Shown: positions 1 to 6,412 of the stretch, one piece after another
How positions within the stretch are numbered: the first letter of the stretch is position 1
Layout of the letters: each line of letters begins with the position of its first letter
From: CAYTCZ01 sp964436315
GTDB taxonomy: Bacteria; Actinomycetota; Thermoleophilia; Gaiellales; Gaiellaceae
Length of the DNA stretch: 7,885 bases
Assembly: GCA_964436315.1 (NCBI GenBank)
Contig: CAYTCZ010000158.1
Coordinates: 1-7,885 of the forward strand
Direction: 5' to 3'
The notes under the pieces: generated by a model
What the model was told of the DNA's origin: nothing
What the model saw: only the letters and a program-made list of their open reading frames with translations
The model's database searches: none
Made by a program: the position numbers and the translations under genes

Positions 1-881
1 TAGACCGTGTACGAGTGTCCGACCGTCCAGCCGATGTCCGAGGCCGCCCAGTAGACCTCGCCGGGATCGACGTCGTAGATGTTCTTCATCGACCACTTGA
101 GCGCGACCGCGTGACCGCCGTTGTCGCGCACGATGCCCTTGGGCTTTCCGGTCGTTCCGGACGTGTAAATGATGTAAAGCGGATCCGTCGCCGCCACCGA
201 GACGGACTCAATGGGTGCCGCTCCGGCGATAGCGTCTTCCCAGAGGATGTCTCGGCCGGGCACGAGTTCGGCCGTCTCCATCGGCCGCTGGAGAATGATG
301 CAGCGATCGGGCTTGGCAGTCGAGTCGTCGATGGCTGCGTCGAGCAGAGGCTTGTAGGCGACGATTCGGCCGGGCTCGATGCCGCACGACGCCGAGATGA
401 TGAGCTTTGGCTTCGCATCGTCGATCCGGGTGGCCAACTCGCGCGATGCGAAGCCGCCAAAGACAACGGAATGAATAGCGCCGAGCCGGGCGCACGCCAG
501 CATTGCCACCGCAGCCTCGGGCACCATTGGCATGTAGATGATGACCCGGTCGCCCTTCTCGATGCCCTCCCGGGCAAGTGCGCCCGCGAAGAGCGCTACC
601 TCGTCGAGCAGCTCGCGGTACGTGAATCCCTTGATTGTCTCGGTAACCGGGGAGTCGTAGACGAGCGCAAGCTGATCTGCGCGGCCGCCTTCGACATGCC
701 GGTCGAGGGCGTTGTAGCAGGTGTTCAACTGGCCCCCGGAGAACCAGCGGTAGAAGGGCGCGTTCGAGTCGTCGAGGACCCGGTCCCACGGGTCAAACCA
801 GTCGATCCCGGCGGCGGCCTCACCCCAGAAGCCCTCCGGATCTTCAAGTGAACGCCTGTAGACTTCGTCGAAGCGCACCAT
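1..881 (-). CDS. prpE: Propionyl-CoA/acetyl-CoA synthetase (PrpE type), N-terminal 293 residues, cut by the left window edge
   Basis: This AMP-forming ligase activates propionate or acetate to the acyl-CoA in the cytoplasm through an acyl-adenylate. The reading frame runs open from ATG at 881-879 to the window edge and gives 293 residues; the family is about 630 long, so over half is missing. Visible hallmarks are the PrpE-like N-terminus (EVYRRSLEDPEGFW, residues 6-19), YMPMVPEA (116-123), ARLGAIHSVVFGGFA (131-145), the adenylation P-loop YTSGTTGKPKG (239-249) and SDIGWTVGHSY (281-291). The last two are nearly identical to known PrpE/Acs proteins. PrpE proteins begin at about this point, which supports the start. 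No clear Shine-Dalgarno sequence precedes the ATG, and a 54-bp palindrome lies 26 bp upstream. The acid specificity (propionate versus acetate) rests on overall resemblance to PrpE and is less certain than the family. Confidence 0.9.
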   Translation of the reverse strand, partial: MVRFDEVYRRSLEDPEGFWGEAAAGIDWFDPWDRVLDDSNAPFYRWFSGGQLNTCYNALDRHVEGGRADQLALVYDSPVTETIKGFTYRELLDEVALFAGALAREGIEKGDRVIIYMPMVPEAAVAMLACARLGAIHSVVFGGFASRELATRIDDAKPKLIISASCGIEPGRIVAYKPLLDAAIDDSTAKPDRCIILQRPMETAELVPGRDILWEDAIAGAAPIESVSVAATDPLYIIYTSGTTGKPKGIVRDNGGHAVALKWSMKNIYDVDPGEVYWAASDIGWTVGHSYTV

Positions 882-907
882 CAGAGGGAGCAGAGCCTAC
901 TACGGGT

Positions 908-961
908 GGGGTCAGGTCTCTGATGTTGCAGCTCGAGCTGCAACATCAGAGACCTGACCCC
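908..961. repeat. Perfect 54-bp palindrome, REP/MITE-like
   Basis: Bases 908-934 are the exact reverse complement of 935-961, with no spacer: a 27-bp arm starting GGGGTCAGGTCTCTGATG and meeting at CTCGAG (932-937). Symmetry is lost at 907/962. Outer ends of the form GGGGTCAGG...CCTGACCCC resemble short intergenic repeats I recall from many bacterial genomes, some near IS200-like (RAYT) transposases; this is memory, not a search. It lies between a truncated acyl-CoA synthetase and prpE. Read on the plus strand it is followed by CTTTTC, but no plus-strand gene ends here, so a terminator role is unlikely. The bases just outside (ACTGAAAAG on the minus strand) may also belong to the element. Confidence 0.9.
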
Positions 962-1313
962 TTTTCAGTCCCTTTCCCGAGTTCTTGAGGATGTAGTGAA
1001 TCTCGTCGGCACTCAGCCGAGTGTTGATCGCGACGAGAATCCCGCCCGAAGCCGGAACGCTGTAGCGTGTCTCGAGCATCGCCGGCGTGTTCGGCGAGAG
1101 GATCGCGACTCGATCATGCTTGGCCAGCCCGGCGTTCCGAAGGGCCGACCCGAGCCGACGTGCGCGCTCTGCGAACTCGCGGTAGGTGTAGCGCCGGTCT
1201 TCGTGGACGACCGCAACGCGCTCTGGGAAGACAGCCGCGCTGCGTTCAAAAAACGCGGTCGGGGTCAGCTCGGTTCGGCTGATCCGCTGTCCGAGGCCGC
1301 TGGCGGAGGCCAT
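912..1313 (-). pseudogene. Truncated acyl-CoA synthetase (AMP-binding family), N-terminal fragment only
   Basis: The 133-codon frame starts at ATG 1313. Residues about 15-113 match the N-terminus of fatty/medium-chain acyl-CoA synthetases: LTPTAFFERSAAVFPERVAV (16-35), RRYTYREFAERARRLGSALR (40-59), DRVAILSPNTPAMLE (67-81) and VAINTRLSADEIHYILKNSG (94-113). In the family this is followed by a (A/P)KVL-type continuation and some 380 more residues. Here similarity stops at about residue 113, and from residue 118 the frame reads through the palindrome to a TGA at 914-912. The TSGTTG P-loop and all catalytic segments are absent, so the product cannot be an active ligase. The start lies 4 bp after the stop of the upstream eRF1-like gene, so the intact gene was probably co-transcribed with it. 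It is either a remnant of deletion/insertion at the repeat or a product of misassembly. Confidence 0.8.
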
Positions 1314-1317
1314 GGCA

Positions 1318-2493
1318 TCACCATCTTAGAAGCGCGGCGACGCCGTCGTATTCGTCGAGTCGGGCAGCACCCTCTCCTTCCAGCGGTGTTACGAGCGCGT
1401 CGGTGGCAAGCGCCTGTTCGATCATGCGTTCAACGAGGCGCGGCTCGGTCACGAACTCGTCGGGATCAGCTGACGGTGCCATCGCCTCGGCGGGCGCCAG
1501 TGTGCCGTCGGGCGCGCGGAGTCCAACGTAGTCGCGCTCGTTGTCGAAGAAGAGGTGTGCCACTCGGCCTCGGGCAAGAGCGTTGAGCGTCTCCGCGAGT
1601 CCGAGTGCACCGGCTCCCCCGGCCAAGGCGGCGCTGATCGCGCTTTCGACTTGTCCCAGCTCGCGACGCTTGGCAGCCTCCGCCAGTTCGGGGAGGAGCA
1701 TCGAGGCGACCTCGGTCGCCGGTTTGCCCTCGAGCGTCCGATCATCAATCACGATCTCCCAGTCGTTACCGGAGAGCTCGGAACTGAACGATTGAGTAAG
1801 CCGACTGTCGCCTGCGATTGCGAGCCGATTCCATTCGTAGGCGGTCCGAAGGCGATCGAGTTCCCGCGCTTGTTCCTCGAGGCCTTTCAGGAGCTGCCCC
1901 TCGAGGCGTCGTTCGAATCGGTCGCGCTGCGGTGCGCTCTGCTGCGCCCGACTGGGATTCGCCATCGCCGGGCCCTTCATCCTGCGCCACTCGTCTGTGT
2001 CGACGTCGAGTTCGAACGCTGCAACATCCTCCAGCACCCCGAGCCGCCAATCGAGGATATGGACGCCGGCACGGGAGATGATCGCGATGCCCGCCGGGCG
2101 CCCATCGTTGATGGCAGCAACGAGCGGACGGACGTAGGCGGCTTCCGCCAAGACGACGCGATTCGTGAGCGGGAGCTGAATCGAGACCTCGGTGACATCG
2201 TCACTCGAGAGGGGCGCGAACAGCGCCCGGCCGCGCCCCGACTCTCGCGAGTCCAGGAGGTCCCCGAGCGTGGGTTCCAGCTCCTTGATGCGTTTTGTGA
2301 GCAAGGCCCAGCGATCTCGGGGGCCCTCGGCCTTGACTCGGTCTTCCAAATCGCGAAGTTCATTCTTCGTTGAGACTGTCCAGGGTGGACGCTGCGTCGC
2401 CTTGTGCTCGGGGTCGGCGTCGACGTAGACAGACAAGACGCCGTTCTCGTCATGGAGGCGCGTCAGTTCAAGAAGATCCTCGTCGGTCAGCAT
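1318..2493 (-). CDS. Bacterial eRF1-like (baeRF/Vms1-like) protein
   Basis: This 391-residue protein is related to eukaryotic/archaeal release factor eRF1 and to Vms1/VLRF1, which cleave peptidyl-tRNA on ribosomes. Residues about 134-265 align by eye with eRF1 domain 2: a hydrophobic strand with GIAIISRAGVHILDW (135-149), a basic loop, then QQSAPQRDRFERR (184-196), comparable to eRF1 GGQSALRFARLR, followed by a long helix. Residues about 285-390 resemble the L7Ae-like eRF1 domain 3 (ALGLAETLNALARGRVAHLFF, from 296). The catalytic GGQ is replaced by AQQ (183-185), so hydrolase activity is uncertain. The N-terminal 110 residues are family-specific, beginning LTDEDLLELTRLHDENGVLS. ATG at 2493 is the only reasonable start, though its ribosome binding site is weak. 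It is transcribed divergently from the cox operon and was probably followed by the now-truncated acyl-CoA synthetase. A role in ribosome rescue or stress is inference. Confidence 0.75.
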   Translation of the reverse strand: MLTDEDLLELTRLHDENGVLSVYVDADPEHKATQRPPWTVSTKNELRDLEDRVKAEGPRDRWALLTKRIKELEPTLGDLLDSRESGRGRALFAPLSSDDVTEVSIQLPLTNRVVLAEAAYVRPLVAAINDGRPAGIAIISRAGVHILDWRLGVLEDVAAFELDVDTDEWRRMKGPAMANPSRAQQSAPQRDRFERRLEGQLLKGLEEQARELDRLRTAYEWNRLAIAGDSRLTQSFSSELSGNDWEIVIDDRTLEGKPATEVASMLLPELAEAAKRRELGQVESAISAALAGGAGALGLAETLNALARGRVAHLFFDNERDYVGLRAPDGTLAPAEAMAPSADPDEFVTEPRLVERMIEQALATDALVTPLEGEGAARLDEYDGVAALLRW

Positions 2494-2675
2494 GGGCCTG
2501 AACGCTAACGTCTGCAGCCCCCTTACCGCGGGAGTAGGTGCGCTCCGGTCTCGAGGCCAACCTCCGGGCTCTGCCCGAAATGTGACAGCTCGGCTATGCT
2601 CGACCCCTAGTAGGGAACTCGGGTCGGCGGAAGGCCGGGGCCGTCCTCCGACCGAACGGGAGGGAGGAAGCTGCC
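2494..2675. promoter_or_regulatory. Divergent intergenic region between the eRF1-like gene and coxM
   Basis: These 182 bp separate two divergently transcribed gene sets and must contain both promoters. On the plus strand, TATGCT at 2595-2600 is the best -10-like hexamer, but no good -35 lies 16-18 bp upstream. Just after it is a short hyphenated inverted repeat, CCCTA-G-TAGGG (2605-2615), flanked by GACCC (2602-2606) and GGGTC (2621-2625), which could be an operator or leader hairpin. Another small hairpin, CGGGC-TCT-GCCCG, is at 2565-2577. The coxM ribosome binding site GGGAGGGAGGAAG (2658-2670) closes the region. I could not identify a convincing promoter for the minus-strand gene. The role is inferred from gene layout; the individual sites are weak. 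Confidence 0.5.
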
Positions 2676-3545
2676 GTGTATCCAGCAGGCTTCGAGTACT
2701 TCGCGCCGACCGAGCTCGACGAGGCGATCTCGATCCTCGAGCGGTACGGCGACGAGGCCAAGGTTCTCGCGGGAGGTCAGAGTCTGATCCCCGTCATGAA
2801 GCTGCGATTTGCAGCTCCCCAAGCGATTGTCGACATCAATCGGATTGGCGGACTCGACACGCTTGCCGACGACGACGCGGGCATCCGCATTGGCGCTCTG
2901 ATTCGGCATGCGCATTGCGAGCGATCGGAGCTCTTGCGCGGACGCTATCGCCTGCTCGGAGATGCGGCCCCGCAGATCTCGGACCCGCTCGTTCGAAATC
3001 GCGGAACGGTCTGCGGGTCGTTGGCTCACGCCGATCCCCAGGGCGACTGGGGCGCTGTCATGCTCGCGGCTGGCGCCGAGGTAGTTGCGCAGGGACCGAG
3101 CGGTCCGAGAACGATTGCAATGGACGACCTGATCGAAGGGCCGTTTACGACGAGCCTCGAGTCGAACGAGATCATTACCGAGGTTCGAGTGCCTGACCCG
3201 GGACCGAAGACGAGTGGAACGTATCTGAAACTCGAGCGGAAGATCGGCGACTACGCGACGGCTGGCGTCGCGGTTCAATTGACACTGGCAAACGGCAAAG
3301 TCGATCGAGCGGGCATCGCGCTGACCGGCGTCGGCTCGACGAACATCCGAGCCGCCGCTGCCGAGGATGAGCTCGCTGAATCCGAGCTCTCCGACGAAGC
3401 AATAAAGACCGCGGCTCAACTTGCCGCGGAAGCTGCGGACCCGACCACCGATGTTCGGGGCAGCGCCGACTACAAACGAAACGTGATCAGAGTCTTCACC
3501 GAGCGTGGACTCCGGACGGCTGCCGACGCAGCCCGGGCCGGCTAG
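2676..3545 (+). CDS. coxM: Aerobic CO dehydrogenase, medium (FAD) subunit
   Basis: This is the flavoprotein subunit of Mo-Cu CO dehydrogenase. It takes electrons from the [2Fe-2S] clusters of CoxS and passes them to the quinone pool/respiratory chain. At 289 residues it is the normal length. The FAD-binding motifs are AGGQS (32-36) and TVCGSLAHADP (111-121), the same positions I recall for AGGHS and TIGG in Oligotropha CoxM. DPLVRNRGT (103-111) and the conserved C-terminal-half block KLERKIGDYATAGVAV (185-200) are also present. The GTG start at 2676 is chosen because GGGAGGGAGGAAG ends 5 bp before it and because the protein begins where CoxM proteins do (MYPAGFEYFAP). It is first in the operon, with coxS beginning 13 bp after the stop. 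The second FAD loop reads TVCGS rather than TIGGN, so a non-CO paralogue could not be excluded on this subunit alone; the adjacent CoxL settles the assignment. Confidence 0.95.
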   Translation: MYPAGFEYFAPTELDEAISILERYGDEAKVLAGGQSLIPVMKLRFAAPQAIVDINRIGGLDTLADDDAGIRIGALIRHAHCERSELLRGRYRLLGDAAPQISDPLVRNRGTVCGSLAHADPQGDWGAVMLAAGAEVVAQGPSGPRTIAMDDLIEGPFTTSLESNEIITEVRVPDPGPKTSGTYLKLERKIGDYATAGVAVQLTLANGKVDRAGIALTGVGSTNIRAAAAEDELAESELSDEAIKTAAQLAAEAADPTTDVRGSADYKRNVIRVFTERGLRTAADAARAG

Positions 3546-3558
3546 GGAGGGGGGCGCG

Positions 3559-4065
3559 ATGACCGAAGTAGCTCAAGAAGCCAAGACGTATCCCGTTGAG
3601 GTGACGATCAACGGCGAGAGTCGATCCGAGGCCGTGGAAGCTCGGATGTTGCTCGTGCACTTTGTCCGCGTGACACTCGGCCTCCCCGGCACGCACGTCG
3701 GCTGCGACACGACGAGCTGTGGCGCGTGCACCGTCCTCCTCGACGGCGTTCCCGTGAAGTCCTGCACGCTGTTCGCAGTGCAGGCGAATGGTTCGGAGTT
3801 GACGACCGTCGAGGGCCTCGCCACTCCGGAAGGACTTCATCCCATTCAGGAAGGTTTCCACGAGGAGCACGGCCTGCAATGCGGGTTCTGCACGCCGGGC
3901 ATGATGGTCGCCGCGAGCGCTCTGCTTGCCGAGAACCCGAACCCAACCGAGCCCGAGATTCGGTGGGCGCTGTCCGGAAACCTCTGCCGATGCACCGGCT
4001 ACCAGAACATCGTCAAGGCCGTGAACTACGCGGCTGCGAAACTCGCGTCGGGGGGAGGGGAGTAA
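3559..4065 (+). CDS. coxS: Aerobic CO dehydrogenase, small (iron-sulfur) subunit
   Basis: This 168-residue subunit carries the two [2Fe-2S] clusters that wire the Mo-Cu site of CoxL to the FAD of CoxM. The plant-ferredoxin-like cluster is bound by C49, C54, C57 and C69 (GCDTTSCGACTVLLDG, then KSC). The second, in the helical C-terminal domain, is bound by C108, C111, C143 and C145 (QCGFCTPGM and GNLCRCTGYQNIVKAV). All eight cysteines are present, and Q107 is in the position that contacts the pyranopterin cofactor in this family. ATG 3559 is preferred over an in-frame GTG at 3505 because a strong GGGAGGGGGG (3545-3554) lies 4 bp upstream. The longer form would also begin inside coxM and add residues that the family lacks. 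The gene ends one base before the coxL start, so translation is probably coupled. Confidence 0.96.
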   Translation: MTEVAQEAKTYPVEVTINGESRSEAVEARMLLVHFVRVTLGLPGTHVGCDTTSCGACTVLLDGVPVKSCTLFAVQANGSELTTVEGLATPEGLHPIQEGFHEEHGLQCGFCTPGMMVAASALLAENPNPTEPEIRWALSGNLCRCTGYQNIVKAVNYAAAKLASGGGE

Positions 4066-4066
4066 C

Positions 4067-6412
4067 GTGGCAACTCAAGAGATTCGCGGGCTCGGGCACT
4101 CCGTCAAGCGGAAGGAAGACGAGCGGTTTCTGCGCGGGCGCGGGAATTACGTCGACGACATCGAGCTGCCAGGAATGCTCCACATGGAACTCCTGCGTAG
4201 CCCATTCGCGCATGCCAAGATCAATGCCATTGACGCCTCGGCCGCCGAGGCGGTGCCCGGTGTCGTTGCGGTGATAACCGGAGAGGCGATGGCGGCCCAC
4301 AACTTGGCGTGGATGCCGACTCTCTCGGGCGATACGCAGGCCGTGCTCGCTACTGACAAGGTCCGCTTCCAGGGGCAGGAGGTCGCGGCTGTCATTGCGG
4401 AGTCTCCATACATTGCGAAGGACGCGCTCGAGCTGATCAACGTCGACTACGAGCCCCTCGGAGTTGTCTCGAATCCGCACGACGCGCTCGCCGAGGGTGC
4501 GCCGCAGATTCGGGACGAGAAAGAAGGCCAGGACTCGAACCACATCTACCACTGGGAGGCGGGCGACAAGGACGCGACGGACAAGGCGTTCGCAGAGGCC
4601 GACAAGGTCATCCCGCTAGACACGCACTATCCGCGCTCACACCCGGCTCCGATCGAGACGACAGGTTGCGTAGCCGACGTCGATCTCGTCCGCGGAAAAG
4701 CGACGATCTACATGACGTCGCAGGCGCCCCACGCCCATCGGACGCTTTTCGCGCTCGTCGCAGGACTCCCTGAGCATCAAATCAGGATCGTCTCACCCGA
4801 CATCGGCGGCGGTTTCGGAAACAAGGTGCCGATCTATCCGGGCTACGTCTGCGCAACAGCCGCCTCGCTCTTGATCGGGAAGCCCGTGAAGTGGATTGAC
4901 GACCGGACCGGAAACCTGATCTCCACTGGCTTTGCGCGCGACTACCACATGCACGGTGAGCTGGCGGTGAAAGACGGCAAGATGACCGGGCTGCGCGTGA
5001 AGCTCCTGTCCGATCAGGGGGCCTTCTATGCGGACGCCCAGCCGTCGAAGTACCGGGCCGGGCTCTTCCACATCGTGACCGGCTCCTACGACATTCCGGC
5101 AGCGCACGTCGAAGCGGACGGCGCGTACACGAACAAGGCGCCGGGTGGGGTGGCCTATCGTTGCTCGTTTCGCGTCACTGAAGCCTCGTACATGATCGAG
5201 CGACTCGTCCAGACGGCGGCGTACGAGCTCGATCTCGACCCGGCGGAGTTCCGCCGCGAGAACTTCGTGAAGCCGGAGCAATTCCCGTACGAGTCAGCGA
5301 CCGGTTTCGTCTACGACTCGGGGAACTACCATGCCGCTCTCGATCAGGCGCTCGAGAAACTTGGCTACGCGGACCTGCTCAAGGAGCAGGAGGCAGCGCG
5401 CGCTGAGGGCAGGCTTCTCGGAATTGGTCTCGCGTGTTTCACCGAAGTCGTCGGCGCCGGCCCGGGGAAGCAGTACGACATCGCGGGTCTTCGCATGTTC
5501 GATTCAGCCGAGCTGCGGGTGCATCCGACTGGCAAGGCGATCCTGAAGCTCGGAACCAAAACCCAGGGACAGGGCCACGAGACGACCTACGGCCAGATTG
5601 TGGCCGAGGAGCTTGGAATTCCGACTGAAGACATCGACGTCGTCGAGGGCGATACCGACAATACGCCCTATGGCCTCGGGACGTACGCGAGCCGCTCGAC
5701 GCCGACAAGCGGTGCGGCGACGGCCGTCATCTCGAGACAGCTCCGCGAGAAGGCCAAGAAGATCGCGGCGCACCTGCTGGAAGTCTCGGAAGACGATCTC
5801 GAGTGGGAGAAGGGCAGTTTCTCCGTCAAGGGGACTCCGGATCGCTCGGTCACTATCCAGGATGTCGCGTTCGCCGCTTATACGAATCTCCCCGACGGGA
5901 TGGAGGCAGGCCTCGAAGGGGTCCATTACTACGACCCGCCGAACCTCACCTTCCCGTTCGGGACGTACGCCGTTGTCGTCGAGGTGGATCGCGGGACGGG
6001 GGAGTGGACGACCCGGCGGGTTGTCGCCGTCGATGATTGCGGCGTTCGGATCAACCCGATGATCGTCGAAGGCCAGATCATGGGCGGGCTAGCCGAAGGG
6101 TTCGCGACAGCAGCGATGCAGCAGATCACGTTCGATGAGGACGGAAACTGCATCGGCTCGTCATTTATGGACTATCTCCTGCCGACCTCGTGGGAGACGC
6201 CCTCGTTCGAGCTTGGCGAGACGGTAACGCCTTCGCCCCATCACCCATTCGGCGCCAAGGGTGTCGGGGAGTCAGCGACTGTCGGCTCGCCTGCTGCCTA
6301 CGTCAACGCGGTCGTCGATGCGCTCGCGCACGCCGGCGTTCGGAATCTCGAAATGCCGGTGACCCCGGCTCGTGTTTGGGAGGCACTCCAGGAGGTCGGA
6401 CTCGCCGAGTAG
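4067..6412 (+). CDS. coxL: Aerobic CO dehydrogenase, large (Mo-Cu catalytic) subunit, form I
   Basis: This is the catalytic subunit, oxidising CO with water to CO2, two electrons and two protons at a Mo-S-Cu centre. It has 781 residues (family about 800). The form I signature AYRCSFR is intact at residues 363-369, with C366 (TGC at 5162-5164) as the copper-ligating cysteine. Form II relatives have AYRGAGR here. Other cofactor segments are DIGGGFGNK (245-253), the cofactor-binding GQGHETTYGQ (501-510), and KGVGESA (731-737), whose E735 is the equivalent of the catalytic glutamate. The N-terminus GLGHSVKRKEDERFLRGRGNYVDDI (8-32) is typical. GTG 4067 is the start, 1 bp after the coxS stop, with GGGGGAGGGGAG (4051-4062) in front. 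The M-S-L order also matches form I. I see no missing residue or frame break, so CO oxidation is the expected function. A different small substrate is unlikely but not excluded. Confidence 0.97.
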   Translation: MATQEIRGLGHSVKRKEDERFLRGRGNYVDDIELPGMLHMELLRSPFAHAKINAIDASAAEAVPGVVAVITGEAMAAHNLAWMPTLSGDTQAVLATDKVRFQGQEVAAVIAESPYIAKDALELINVDYEPLGVVSNPHDALAEGAPQIRDEKEGQDSNHIYHWEAGDKDATDKAFAEADKVIPLDTHYPRSHPAPIETTGCVADVDLVRGKATIYMTSQAPHAHRTLFALVAGLPEHQIRIVSPDIGGGFGNKVPIYPGYVCATAASLLIGKPVKWIDDRTGNLISTGFARDYHMHGELAVKDGKMTGLRVKLLSDQGAFYADAQPSKYRAGLFHIVTGSYDIPAAHVEADGAYTNKAPGGVAYRCSFRVTEASYMIERLVQTAAYELDLDPAEFRRENFVKPEQFPYESATGFVYDSGNYHAALDQALEKLGYADLLKEQEAARAEGRLLGIGLACFTEVVGAGPGKQYDIAGLRMFDSAELRVHPTGKAILKLGTKTQGQGHETTYGQIVAEELGIPTEDIDVVEGDTDNTPYGLGTYASRSTPTSGAATAVISRQLREKAKKIAAHLLEVSEDDLEWEKGSFSVKGTPDRSVTIQDVAFAAYTNLPDGMEAGLEGVHYYDPPNLTFPFGTYAVVVEVDRGTGEWTTRRVVAVDDCGVRINPMIVEGQIMGGLAEGFATAAMQQITFDEDGNCIGSSFMDYLLPTSWETPSFELGETVTPSPHHPFGAKGVGESATVGSPAAYVNAVVDALAHAGVRNLEMPVTPARVWEALQEVGLAE

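Noticed and set aside
15..851. Long plus-strand open frame (278 codons) opposite prpE
   Set aside because: It is antisense to a strongly conserved gene, resembles no family, and is rich in Arg/Gly/Asp as GC-rich shadow frames are.
908..970. The palindrome as a rho-independent terminator
   Set aside because: The T-run (CTTTTC) is on the plus-strand side where no gene ends, and on the minus strand no T-run follows the hairpin.
1555..2373. Plus-strand open frame (272 codons) opposite the eRF1-like gene
   Set aside because: Shadow frame: no recognisable domain, no ribosome binding site, and the opposite strand encodes eRF1-like domains in full.
2580..2600. A CRP/FNR-type operator suggested by TGTGA at 2581-2585
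   Set aside because: Only one half-site is present; the expected TCACA partner at the right distance is missing.
2607..3419. Minus-strand open frame (270 codons) opposite coxM
   Set aside because: The coxM frame carries FAD motifs throughout; this frame has none and also crosses the intergenic control region.
3505..3558. In-frame GTG giving an 18-residue longer CoxS
   Set aside because: It starts inside coxM, adds unconserved sequence, and the ATG at 3559 has a strong, correctly spaced ribosome binding site.
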